Below are positions 1-6,206 of a DNA stretch of 6,206 nucleotides, one piece after another. Position numbers and translations under genes: made by a program. Position 1 is the stretch's first letter. Each line of letters opens with the position of its first letter. The notes beneath the pieces were generated by a model. It was given only the letters and a program-made list of their open reading frames with translations. It did no database searches and was not told the DNA's origin. This stretch comes from Parvularculaceae bacterium. Its GTDB lineage: Bacteria > Pseudomonadota > Alphaproteobacteria > Caulobacterales > Parvularculaceae. The stretch is from NCBI GenBank assembly GCA_027080545.1, contig JALWRV010000206.1, forward strand, positions 1 through 6,206. The letters are read 5' to 3'.

Positions 1-1068
1 TATACGGATATCTGGCTAACCTTGATCTGGGTTGGCTATTTACTGGTCTATGCGGGCACCCTATTGAAGCGCAAAGAGCCGCATATCTATGTGGCCAATT
101 GGTTCTATTTGGCGTTCATCATCACGGTGGCGATGCTGCATATCGTCAACAATCTGGCGGTGCCAATATCGCCCGTAAGCGCGAAAAGCTATTCGCTGTT
201 TGCCGGGGTGCAGGATGCGCTGACCCAATGGTGGTATGGGCATAATGCGGTGGGGTTTTTCCTAACCGCGGGCTTTTTGGGGATTATGTATTATTTCATC
301 CCCAAACGGGCTGAGCGGCCTGTCTATTCCTATCGCCTGTCGATCGTGCATTTCTGGTCGCTGATTTTTATCTATATTTGGGCGGGTCCTCACCATTTGC
401 ATTATACCGCTCTGCCACAATGGTCTCAAACTTTGGGCATGACCTTTTCCCTAATGTTGTGGATGCCATCATGGGGCGGCATGATCAACGGGCTGATGAC
501 CCTGTCCGGTGCGTGGGATAAAATTCGTACGGATCCAGTTATTCGTATGATGATTGTTTCGGTCGCTTTTTACGGTATGAGCACCTTTGAAGGGCCTTTG
601 ATGGCCGTGCGCTCGGTCAATTCCCTGTCGCATTATACCGAGTGGACCATCGGGCACGTCCATTCCGGGGCATTGGGCTGGGTTGGCTATATCAGCTTCG
701 GGGCGCTCTATTGCCTCGCGCAGTGGGCGTGGAACCGCAAACAAATCTATTCACTAAAACTGGTGGAGTGGCATTTCTGGCTCTCAACCGTGGGCATATT
801 GCTCTATATCTCCGCCATGTGGGTTGCCGGTATCACTGAAGGGTTGTGGTGGCGCGCCTATGATGAATTAGGCTTCTTGCAATATTCCTTCCTGCAAACG
901 GTTGAAGCCAAGCACCCCTATTATGTTATTCGGGCCGTCGGCGGGCTGCTATATCTCTCTGGAGCAATCATCATGTGTTATAATCTATGGCGTACCGCAC
1001 GCGGCGATGTGCAGGAAACTAAAAAGTCTGATGTGGCCGCGCCGGTTGCAGCAGCCCCAGCGGAATAG
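1..1068 (+). CDS. ccoN: Cytochrome c oxidase cbb3-type, subunit I (CcoN/FixN), 5'-truncated by window edge
   Basis: This is the catalytic haem-copper subunit of the inner-membrane cbb3 oxidase, which reduces O2 to water and pumps protons. The window holds its last 355 residues. The frame is open from base 1 and the real start lies upstream; the family is usually about 475-550 aa. Ligands can be placed by spacing against the Pseudomonas stutzeri structure (from memory). The CuB histidines are encoded at 241-243 (WWYGHNAVGF) and 391-396 (GPHHLHYTALP). The Tyr cross-linked to a CuB His is at 373-375. The haem b3 and second haem b histidines are at 655-657 and 661-663 (GHVHSGALGW). The spacings (50, 44 and 88 residues from the first CuB His) match H207, Y251, H257/H258, H345 and H347. 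The first haem b His is out of view. Several hydrophobic spans are visible, and the C-terminal tail is Ala/Pro-rich and cytosolic-looking. ccoO follows after 11 nt. Identification is very secure. Confidence 0.98.
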   Translation, partial: YTDIWLTLIWVGYLLVYAGTLLKRKEPHIYVANWFYLAFIITVAMLHIVNNLAVPISPVSAKSYSLFAGVQDALTQWWYGHNAVGFFLTAGFLGIMYYFIPKRAERPVYSYRLSIVHFWSLIFIYIWAGPHHLHYTALPQWSQTLGMTFSLMLWMPSWGGMINGLMTLSGAWDKIRTDPVIRMMIVSVAFYGMSTFEGPLMAVRSVNSLSHYTEWTIGHVHSGALGWVGYISFGALYCLAQWAWNRKQIYSLKLVEWHFWLSTVGILLYISAMWVAGITEGLWWRAYDELGFLQYSFLQTVEAKHPYYVIRAVGGLLYLSGAIIMCYNLWRTARGDVQETKKSDVAAPVAAAPAE

Positions 1069-1073
1069 GGGGA
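1067..1073 (+). promoter_or_regulatory. Ribosome-binding site of ccoO
   Basis: The purine run AGGGGGA overlaps the ccoN stop codon (TAG 1066-1068) and sits 6 nt before the ccoO ATG at 1080. It supports that start and suggests coupled translation of CcoN and CcoO, which are needed in equal amounts. Confidence 0.6.
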
Positions 1074-1079
1074 AAAGAC

Positions 1080-1814
1080 ATGCTTGATAAACACACAGTT
1101 CTAGAAAAAAACACCAGCCTCTTGGGGGCAGCCATTTTATTGGTGGTGGCGATTGGTGGTTTGGTTGAAATTGCCCCTCTGTTTTATATCGAAAACACCA
1201 TAGAAAAAGTCGAGGGTATGCGGCCCTATACGCCATTAGAGTTGGCCGGGCGTGATATTTATATTCGCGAAGGCTGTTATGTTTGCCATTCGCAAATGAT
1301 CCGACCCCTGCGTGATGAAGTCGAGCGCTATGGCCATTATTCGCTGGCGGCCGAGAGCATGTATGACCACCCATTTCAGTGGGGCTCGAAACGCACCGGA
1401 CCAGACCTTGCGCGGGTGGGCAAAAAATATTCCGATGAATGGCAACGCCAACATTTGATTGATCCGCGTTCTTTGGTGCCAGAATCAGTGATGCCACCTT
1501 ATGCGTTTCTCGACAAGAAAGAGCTCGAAGTCGAGCAGATATCGGCCCATCTGAAAACTAATGTCACTGTTGGTGTTCCCTATACGCCGGAACAGGTGGC
1601 GATGGCTAAGCATGATTTGCAACTACAAGCAGGGTATGTGTTGGCGGAAGATTTTGACGGGTTTGAAGAACGTTGGCCCGGCGTCAAATATCCAGCCTTT
1701 ATGGACAAGCAACAAATCACCGAAATGGATGCGCTGATTGCGTATTTGCAGGTACTGGGAACCATGGTCGATTTTGACAGTTTTGACACCAGTGACCCGG
1801 ACAATATGCGCTAG
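1080..1814 (+). CDS. ccoO: Cytochrome c oxidase cbb3-type, subunit II (CcoO/FixO), mono-haem c
   Basis: This 244-aa membrane-anchored c-type cytochrome passes electrons to CcoN. It has a short cytosolic N-terminus and one membrane span at about residues 14-36, which acts as an uncleaved anchor. The rest is a periplasmic cytochrome c domain. The covalent haem site is CYVCH (C66, C69, H70) in the family-typical context GCYVCHSQMIRPLRDE. The likely axial Met is M138 in the segment PESVMPPYAF. The YGHYSLAAESMYDHPFQWGSKR stretch (residues 84-104) and the following GPDLARVG are also hallmarks of the family. Length equals typical alphaproteobacterial FixO, so the gene looks intact. The start is fixed by the ribosome-binding site at 1067-1073. 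The stop overlaps the ribosome-binding site of ccoQ. Confidence 0.98.
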   Translation: MLDKHTVLEKNTSLLGAAILLVVAIGGLVEIAPLFYIENTIEKVEGMRPYTPLELAGRDIYIREGCYVCHSQMIRPLRDEVERYGHYSLAAESMYDHPFQWGSKRTGPDLARVGKKYSDEWQRQHLIDPRSLVPESVMPPYAFLDKKELEVEQISAHLKTNVTVGVPYTPEQVAMAKHDLQLQAGYVLAEDFDGFEERWPGVKYPAFMDKQQITEMDALIAYLQVLGTMVDFDSFDTSDPDNMR

Positions 1815-1820
1815 GAGGTG
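1813..1820 (+). promoter_or_regulatory. Strong ribosome-binding site of ccoQ
   Basis: AGGAGGTG is a near-perfect complement of the 16S rRNA 3' end and begins inside the ccoO stop codon (TAG 1812-1814). The core GGAGG ends 6 nt before ATG 1825. It decides the ccoQ start: an upstream in-frame ATG at 1738 would give an 81-aa protein overlapping ccoO by 77 nt, with a non-homologous N-terminus. Confidence 0.8.
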
Positions 1821-1824
1821 CGAG

Positions 1825-1983
1825 ATGTATGAAACCTTAGCCAAATTCGCGCAAACGGGGGGGCTGTTGATTTTCGTGGTCGCCTTCCTGCTGGTGCTGG
1901 CCTATGCGCTGTCACCAAACAAAAAGGAACAATTTGAGCAAGCCGCCAGGATTCCTCTGGATGAGGAGAATGAAGATGAGTGA
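1825..1983 (+). CDS. ccoQ: cbb3 oxidase small subunit CcoQ/FixQ
   Basis: This 52-aa single-span membrane protein is known in the family to help stabilise the oxidase, especially the contact with CcoP. The N-terminus is MYETLAKFAQTGG, followed by one hydrophobic span at about residues 13-31 that ends in the typical YALSPNKKEQFEQAA segment. The tail is highly acidic (LDEENEDE). Size, topology and position between ccoO and ccoP agree with CcoQ. The strong ribosome-binding site 6 nt upstream supports ATG 1825. The last codons overlap the ccoP start by 8 nt, and the acidic tail codons carry the ccoP ribosome-binding site. The alternative longer reading from 1738 is unlikely. Confidence 0.93.
   Translation: MYETLAKFAQTGGLLIFVVAFLLVLAYALSPNKKEQFEQAARIPLDEENEDE
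1963..1968 (+). promoter_or_regulatory. Ribosome-binding site of ccoP inside ccoQ
   Basis: GAGGAG lies 7 nt before ATG 1976 but only 1 nt before ATG 1970, and it overlies the region just after ATG 1961. It therefore favours 1976 (MSEESKKEID) as the ccoP start among three closely spaced in-frame ATGs. Confidence 0.65.
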
Positions 1984-2854
1984 AGAATCTAAAAAAGAAA
2001 TTGATGAGGTGACCGGCGTTGAAACCGTTGGCCATGAATGGGACGGCATTAAAGAATTGAACAATCCGCTACCGCGCTGGTGGTTGAACATAATGTATTT
2101 CTTGATTCTCGTGTCAGTCATTTATTGGGTGCTGATGCCGGCTTGGCCGGGTCGCCATGATGTGACCCACGGCCTACGAAACTATTCAGAGCGGGTTGAG
2201 GTTACCAAACAGGTAGAAGCGATGCAAAATGCGCGGGCCGAAAAAGCCCAAAGATTATTGCAAGCGGCCTCGCTGGAAGAAATTGAGAACGATCCTGAAC
2301 TGTTCGAATTTGCTTCTGCTTTGGGAAAAATTACCTTTGCGGATAATTGCGCCATGTGCCACGGGTCTGGGGGGCAAGGGGCCATTGGGTATCCTAATCT
2401 GAATGATGATGTATGGCTATGGGGCGGCAAGATCGAAGATATTCGATATACTATCGCCCATGGCATTCGCTCCGGTGATCCAAAGTCGCGCAATTCTCTC
2501 ATGCCGGCTTATGGCAAAGCGGGCATATTACAAAAAAATCAAATCAATGATTTGGTCAATTATGTGCGCTCGCTTTCTGGTATGGATGTGGATGAAGAAG
2601 CGGCTGCTCGCGCGGCCCCTTTATTTAAGGCGCAATGTTCCGTGTGTCATGGGGTTGACGGTACCGGAAACAGAATGTTTGGGGCGCCGAATCTGACCGA
2701 TGAAGAATGGCTGTTCGGCGGCGATGAAGAAAGCATTCGCTATACTATTACCAATGCGCGCAACGCCGTCATGCCAAACTGGAATGGGCGTTTTGATGAT
2801 GCCACCATCACCTCTCTAGCGGTTTATGTGCATACGCTGGGGGGCGGTGAGTAG
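1976..2854 (+). CDS. ccoP: Cytochrome c oxidase cbb3-type, subunit III (CcoP/FixP), di-haem c
   Basis: This 292-aa membrane-anchored di-haem cytochrome c is the usual entry point for electrons from soluble cytochrome c into the oxidase. The cytosolic N-terminus carries the conserved EWDGIKELNNPLPRWW motif (residues 21-36), followed by one membrane span at about 37-57. Two tandem periplasmic cytochrome c domains follow. The first has CAMCH at 125-129, with likely axial Met M176 in SLMPAYG. The second has CSVCH at 221-225, with likely axial Met M266 in VMPNW. The domains are visibly related (PNLNDDVWLWGG against PNLTDEEWLFGG). Length matches family members of about 290 aa. In-frame ATGs at 1961 and 1970 would add 5 or 2 residues, and the ribosome-binding site spacing favours 1976. 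It overlaps ccoQ by 8 nt, and ccoG follows after 11 nt. Confidence 0.98.
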   Translation: MSEESKKEIDEVTGVETVGHEWDGIKELNNPLPRWWLNIMYFLILVSVIYWVLMPAWPGRHDVTHGLRNYSERVEVTKQVEAMQNARAEKAQRLLQAASLEEIENDPELFEFASALGKITFADNCAMCHGSGGQGAIGYPNLNDDVWLWGGKIEDIRYTIAHGIRSGDPKSRNSLMPAYGKAGILQKNQINDLVNYVRSLSGMDVDEEAAARAAPLFKAQCSVCHGVDGTGNRMFGAPNLTDEEWLFGGDEESIRYTITNARNAVMPNWNGRFDDATITSLAVYVHTLGGGE

Positions 2855-2865
2855 GAGTACCCCCT
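2839..2865 (+). promoter_or_regulatory. Small G/C hairpin at the ccoP-ccoG junction
   Basis: Five G (2840-2844) can pair with five C (2860-2864), with a possible extra G-U pair (2839/2865). The 15-nt loop holds the ccoP stop codon and the ccoG ribosome-binding site AGGAG (2853-2857). The stem base ends one nucleotide before the ccoG start codon. No U-tract follows, so it is not an intrinsic terminator. An effect on ccoG translation is inference. Confidence 0.4.
2853..2857 (+). promoter_or_regulatory. Ribosome-binding site of ccoG (supports the TTG start)
   Basis: AGGAG overlaps the ccoP stop (TAG 2852-2854) and lies 8 nt before TTG 2866. No ATG occurs in frame until about codon 147, deep inside conserved sequence, so this site decides for the TTG. 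Confidence 0.7.
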
Positions 2866-4323
2866 TTGGGTAAAGTTGAAATTCATACCTTTGATGTCGA
2901 CGCTGTAAACAGCGCCGCCAATCGGCAGCTCTATAAATCACGCGAGCCGATATACCCTAAACTTGCCCATGGTAAATTTCGTAAAATTAAATGGGCACTC
3001 TTGTTTGTCACTTTGGGCATCTATTATGTATTGCCGTGGATAAGGTGGGATCGCGGCCCGGATTCCCCCAATCAGGCGGTGTTGGTCGATTTTACCAATG
3101 GTCGGTTTTATTTTTTCAATATTGAAATATGGCCCGATGAATTATACTTGCTATCCGGTCTGTTGATTTTATCAGCTCTTGTCTTGTTTTTTGTTACATC
3201 GGTGTTCGGGCGGCTCTGGTGTGGCTATTCCTGTCCGCAAACGGTGTGGACCGATTTGTTTATTGCCATTGAGCGGTTTGTAGAGGGGGATCGCAATAAG
3301 CGGATGCGCCTTGCGCAGCAAAAATGGAATGCCGATAAGATAACGAAAAAAATAATCAAGCATAGTCTATGGTTACTTATCGCCATGGCCACCGGTGGGG
3401 CGTGGGTGCTATATTTCCATGATGCGCCGACTATCTTGCACCATCTATTTGTGGGCAAGGCCCCGGCCACCGCCTATCTTTTTATTGGGATATTGACGTT
3501 TACGACCTATTCGCTTGCTGGCCTAATGCGTGAACAAGTGTGTACCTATATGTGCCCGTGGCCACGTATTCAGGCGGCGATGACGGATTCAGAAACATTT
3601 TCCATTGGCTATTATTTTGGTCGAGGGGAGCCGCGCGGTAAACACAAGAAAAATGAAAGCTGGGAAGGGCGTGGCGATTGCATTGATTGCAAGGCTTGCG
3701 TAGCGGTTTGCCCCATGGGCATCGACATTCGCGAAGGGGATCAGCTAGAATGTATCAATTGCGGCCTCTGCGCCGATGCCTGTGATGATATTATGAAAAA
3801 AGTAGGGCGTCCTACGGGTCTTATCGCCTATGGGGCGCAATATCGCGAAGGGGTCAAGCATGACAAAAGGCGCTTGCCTAATTTATTGCGGGGGCGAACC
3901 ATATTTTATGGATTGTTGATTATCATCGTCTCGACGCTGATGTTGGTAAGTTTAACCGGCCGTTCCAGTGTAGAAGTAAATGTCGAGCGCAACCGCGCCC
4001 CAGCCTATACAATATTGTCCGATGGATCGGTGCGCAATGCGGTGAGCGTTTCTATTTTAAACAAGCATAACCAGCCAACCGATTACCGGCTGACCGTAAC
4101 CGGCGACGAGGCCTTGCAAATACAGGCCGTGGGCCATCAATTTGAGGGCAATCAATTATTATTAACGGTCGATGGGGGTGATTTGCAGCGGATACGAATA
4201 TTTTTTACCCTGCCCAAGCAAAAATGGGCTGATATTCAAGCCCGTGATTTAGCGGTTGAAGTAACAAATGTTGAAACCGGAGAGAGCGTGATCCGTGAAT
4301 TAACAATGGTAGGTAAGTCATGA
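2866..4323 (+). CDS. ccoG: cbb3 oxidase assembly protein CcoG (FixG/RdxA family), polyferredoxin-like cupric reductase
   Basis: This 485-aa membrane iron-sulfur protein is shown in Rhodobacter capsulatus to reduce Cu(II) to Cu(I) for delivery to the oxidase CuB site. It starts at TTG. The N-terminal YKSREPIYPKLAHGKFRKIKW region (residues 23-43) is typical of the family. Membrane spans lie at about 43-58, 92-113, 167-184, 202-220 and 346-364. Two Cys-x3-Cys-Pro sites (WCGYSCPQ, C119/C123; VCTYMCPWP, C226/C230) flank the central spans. A cytosolic ferredoxin-like domain carries two 4Fe-4S motifs: C272/C275/C278/C282 and C296/C299/C302/C306. After the last span, residues of about 368-485 form the family's C-terminal beta-rich domain. 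All expected cysteines are present and length is normal. The stop overlaps the ccoH start by 4 nt (ATGA), indicating coupled translation. Confidence 0.97.
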   Translation: MGKVEIHTFDVDAVNSAANRQLYKSREPIYPKLAHGKFRKIKWALLFVTLGIYYVLPWIRWDRGPDSPNQAVLVDFTNGRFYFFNIEIWPDELYLLSGLLILSALVLFFVTSVFGRLWCGYSCPQTVWTDLFIAIERFVEGDRNKRMRLAQQKWNADKITKKIIKHSLWLLIAMATGGAWVLYFHDAPTILHHLFVGKAPATAYLFIGILTFTTYSLAGLMREQVCTYMCPWPRIQAAMTDSETFSIGYYFGRGEPRGKHKKNESWEGRGDCIDCKACVAVCPMGIDIREGDQLECINCGLCADACDDIMKKVGRPTGLIAYGAQYREGVKHDKRRLPNLLRGRTIFYGLLIIIVSTLMLVSLTGRSSVEVNVERNRAPAYTILSDGSVRNAVSVSILNKHNQPTDYRLTVTGDEALQIQAVGHQFEGNQLLLTVDGGDLQRIRIFFTLPKQKWADIQARDLAVEVTNVETGESVIRELTMVGKS

Positions 4324-4820
4324 GTGAACAATCTGGCAGTTTCCGATTAACCGGCAAACATATATTGATATTTTTACTCTTGTTTTTTGGCACGATTACG
4401 CTGGTCAATATTATTATGATCAGGATGGCTTTAAAAACATTTCCCGGTATTGAAAATGAAAAACCTTATTTCCAAGGGCTGCATTATAATCAAACCCTTG
4501 CCGAGCGCGCCGCTCAGGCGGCATTAGGGTGGCAAATAAGCTTATTGGATGAGGATATATTGGTTGCTGAAAATACACATCTTGAATTGCTTATACTGGA
4601 TCGCCACGAAAACCCTGTAAGCGGTGTCGATATACAGGCACATTTGTTTCGCCCTGCTGGTGGGGATGGAGACCAGAGACTTATCTGGAGCGAGCAAAAG
4701 CCCGGTCATTATATTATCGAGCCAAAAGGGTTGGGTAAGGGAAATTGGATGCTAAATATAACGGGCACCGCGCCAACGGGCGAAAAATTAGTGATCGAGC
4801 ATAGATTATGGCTGAACTGA
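4320..4820 (+). CDS. ccoH: cbb3 oxidase assembly/stability protein CcoH (FixH family)
   Basis: This 166-aa protein has a short cytosolic N-terminus, one membrane span at about residues 13-35 (KHILIFLLLFFGTITLVNII region) and a periplasmic domain. FixH-type features are the PYFQGLHYNQTL motif after the span (residues 49-60) and the GWQISL strand that follows. The C-terminal half resembles the beta-sandwich of FixH proteins, with the segments NPVSGVDIQAHLFRPA and GNWMLNITG. CcoH is needed for assembly or stability of the cbb3 complex and contacts CcoN and CcoI in studied species; its chemistry is not settled. ATG 4320 overlaps the ccoG stop (ATGA), with AGGT at 4311-4314 as a modest ribosome-binding site. 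The 3' end overlaps ccoI by 13 nt. Position and motif make the call secure despite weak sequence conservation in the family. Confidence 0.93.
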   Translation: MSEQSGSFRLTGKHILIFLLLFFGTITLVNIIMIRMALKTFPGIENEKPYFQGLHYNQTLAERAAQAALGWQISLLDEDILVAENTHLELLILDRHENPVSGVDIQAHLFRPAGGDGDQRLIWSEQKPGHYIIEPKGLGKGNWMLNITGTAPTGEKLVIEHRLWLN

Positions 4821-6206
4821 CAATTGATAAGGCAGAAGGTTGCCCCTCAAATCTTGAACCGGCCGCAGAAAACATGCATGCGATAGATCCGGCGGCCTTT
4901 GTTAAAGAAAATGGCGATATCAAAACCCTTGAGCTTGCTGTCTTTGGGGCGCGTTGCGCGGGCTGCATCTCAAAAATTGAAGGGGGTGTGAAAAAACTAC
5001 CGGGCGTTGAAGAGGCGCGCCTCAATCTATCGTCGGGAAAATTATCAGTGCGTTGGCGTGGCCCCCTCTTGCCGGGGCGGATCTCGGATATGTTGGCCAA
5101 GCTAGGCTATCGAGCGGTGCCATATGATCCTCAGGCCAGCGAAAAAGAGCAAGATGTTTACGGCAGAAAACTCATTCGTTCACTGGCCGTTGCCGGTTTC
5201 GCCACCGCCAATATCATGTTGCTGTCGGTCGGGGTGTGGTCCGGTAGTGGGGGAGAAATGGGGCAGGCCACCCAAACTCTGATGCATTGGCTCTCCGCGA
5301 TTATCGCTATCCCAGCCATTGCCTATTCGGGCCAACCCTTTTTTGCCTCGGCGTGGCGGGCTTTGTCGCAAGGCGCCGCCAATATGGATGTTCCCATATC
5401 TTTGGCGGTGTTATTAGCGGTGGTATTTTCACTGTTTGAAACCGCTCACCATGGCCCCCATGCCTATTTTGACGCTGCGGTGATGTTGTTATTCTTTTTG
5501 CTTATCGGGCGCTGGCTCGATCACAGCCTGCGCAATAAGGCGCGTTCAGCAGCTCGTGATTTGATTGCTCTGCAATCCATTAGCGCTAATTTGATGAGCG
5601 CTGATGGCAGCATAAAATCGGTACAAGCAAAAGAGTTAAAACCTGGGGATAAGATTTTGTTGATGCCGGGAGACCGGGTGCCTGTGGATAGTGTGATTAT
5701 CGAGGGCAGCTCGGACATGGATCTATCGCTACTCAATGGTGAAAGCGCCCCAGCCTTTAAGGAAAAGGGAGCAAAATTACTCTCCGGCATTGTCAATATT
5801 TCCCATCGTCTGGTGGTGGAAGCCACGGCTTCTTTGCAAGATTCTTTTGTCTCTGAATTGGCGCGTTTGGTGGAGACCGGCCAACAGAGCAAATCAACCT
5901 TTGTTCGCCTCGCCGATAAAGCCGCGAAGCTTTATGTCCCCATTGTTCATAGCCTATCGGCGGCAACATTTCTCGGTTGGTATTTTATTGCCGATGCGGG
6001 GTTGCGCATAAGCCTTATGAACGCGATCGCGGTGTTGATTATAACATGCCCCTGTGCCTTGGGCTTGGCGACCCCGGCGGTGCAAACCGTGGCCACCGGG
6101 CGCCTGTTTAAGCAAGGCATCTTGGTGAAAAGCGGGGATGCCCTAGAGCGTTTGGCAAAGGCGAGTTTGTTTGCGTTTGATAAAACGGGCACTGTAACCT
6201 TGGGCC
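4808..6206 (+). CDS. ccoI: P1B-type copper-exporting ATPase for cbb3 assembly (CcoI/FixI), 3'-truncated by window edge
   Basis: This is the first 466 residues of a copper ATPase that moves Cu(I) across the inner membrane for cbb3 assembly. The full family length is about 700-850 aa. An N-terminal heavy-metal-associated domain spans about 40-105, with CAGC (C50/C53) in the FixI-like context RCAGCISKIEGGV. Membrane segments lie at about 122-145, 157-176, 193-210, 217-236, 375-394 and 400-422. The actuator domain is at about 245-370, with motif NGES (310-313) where TGES is usual. The ion-binding site is the CPC motif (C414-P-C416) in TCPCALGLATP. The phosphorylation motif DKTGT has the acceptor Asp at D458. 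A TAG in the same frame at 4802-4804 stops any upstream extension, so ATG 4808 is the first possible ATG. It overlaps ccoH by 13 nt and has no clear ribosome-binding site, so coupled translation is likely. ATG 4874 (codon 23) is an alternative start. Only one Cys (C12) precedes the metal-binding domain. Confidence 0.97.
   Translation, partial: MAELTIDKAEGCPSNLEPAAENMHAIDPAAFVKENGDIKTLELAVFGARCAGCISKIEGGVKKLPGVEEARLNLSSGKLSVRWRGPLLPGRISDMLAKLGYRAVPYDPQASEKEQDVYGRKLIRSLAVAGFATANIMLLSVGVWSGSGGEMGQATQTLMHWLSAIIAIPAIAYSGQPFFASAWRALSQGAANMDVPISLAVLLAVVFSLFETAHHGPHAYFDAAVMLLFFLLIGRWLDHSLRNKARSAARDLIALQSISANLMSADGSIKSVQAKELKPGDKILLMPGDRVPVDSVIIEGSSDMDLSLLNGESAPAFKEKGAKLLSGIVNISHRLVVEATASLQDSFVSELARLVETGQQSKSTFVRLADKAAKLYVPIVHSLSAATFLGWYFIADAGLRISLMNAIAVLIITCPCALGLATPAVQTVATGRLFKQGILVKSGDALERLAKASLFAFDKTGTVTLG

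Noticed and set aside
22..24. TTG at 22 as the start of ccoN
   Set aside because: The frame is open to base 1 and residues before it (YTDIWLT) are CcoN-like. The gene is cut by the window edge and does not start here.
985..1497. Reverse-strand open frame of 170 codons across the ccoN end and ccoO
   Set aside because: It lies antisense to two certain genes, has no recognisable domain, and has low-complexity Pro/Arg/Cys-rich composition typical of a shadow frame.
1738..1824. N-terminal extension of CcoQ from an upstream ATG
   Set aside because: It would overlap ccoO by 77 nt and add a non-homologous Cys/Arg-rich stretch. The strong AGGAGGTG site points to ATG 1825.
1904..1975. Upstream extension of CcoP from ATG 1904
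   Set aside because: It overlaps most of ccoQ, adds non-conserved residues, and ignores the well-placed ribosome-binding site at 1963-1968.
2839..2875. Intrinsic terminator between ccoP and ccoG
   Set aside because: The stem is only 5-6 bp, the loop is long, and no U-run follows. ccoG begins immediately.
4714..5100. Reverse-strand open frame of 128 codons over the ccoH end and ccoI start
   Set aside because: It is antisense to the conserved CcoI metal-binding domain and has no family features.
5521..5892. Reverse-strand open frame of 123 codons inside ccoI
   Set aside because: It is fully antisense to the CcoI actuator domain, with no support of its own.
1..6206. A previously undescribed system hidden in the window
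   Set aside because: Every base is accounted for by a canonical cbb3 oxidase and assembly locus with intact, recognisable genes. No extra gene, insertion, repeat array or fusion was seen.

Overview
The window is a single-strand, tightly packed piece of a cbb3-type cytochrome c oxidase locus, in the order ccoN (3' part) - ccoO - ccoQ - ccoP - ccoG - ccoH - ccoI (5' part). All seven genes lie on the + strand. Gaps are 11 nt or less, and three junctions overlap (8, 4 and 13 nt), so this looks like one transcription unit or two directly abutting ones. No RNA gene, mobile element, CRISPR array or intergenic stretch of useful length was found. The promoter, where an FNR/Anr- or FixK-type site would be expected, should lie upstream of ccoN, outside the window. 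The rest of ccoI, and probably ccoS, should lie downstream.

The organism looks like a Gram-negative proteobacterium, most likely an alphaproteobacterium. The reasons are the ccoNOQP-ccoGHI(S) order, a FixI-like copper ATPase with a CxxC ...ISxIE N-terminal metal-binding domain, subunit lengths close to alphaproteobacterial FixO/FixP (244 and 292 aa), and moderate GC by eye. The genus cannot be read from this sequence. The operon implies respiration at low oxygen.

Region 1-2854 encodes the enzyme. CcoN is the haem-copper catalytic subunit, with all CuB and haem b3 ligands visible. CcoO is the membrane-anchored mono-haem cytochrome c, CcoQ a small single-span subunit, and CcoP the di-haem cytochrome c. 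Region 2866-6206 encodes assembly factors: CcoG (polyferredoxin-like cupric reductase), CcoH (FixH-type assembly or stability protein) and CcoI (P1B-type copper ATPase). Together the second group reduces, transports and inserts copper for the CuB site made by the first group.

This is a well-known system, and I see no undescribed one. The points worth a second look are local: an Asn replacing the usual Thr in the TGES actuator loop of CcoI, a TTG start plus a small G/C hairpin around the ccoP-ccoG boundary, and coding sequence that doubles as ribosome-binding sites at the compact junctions.
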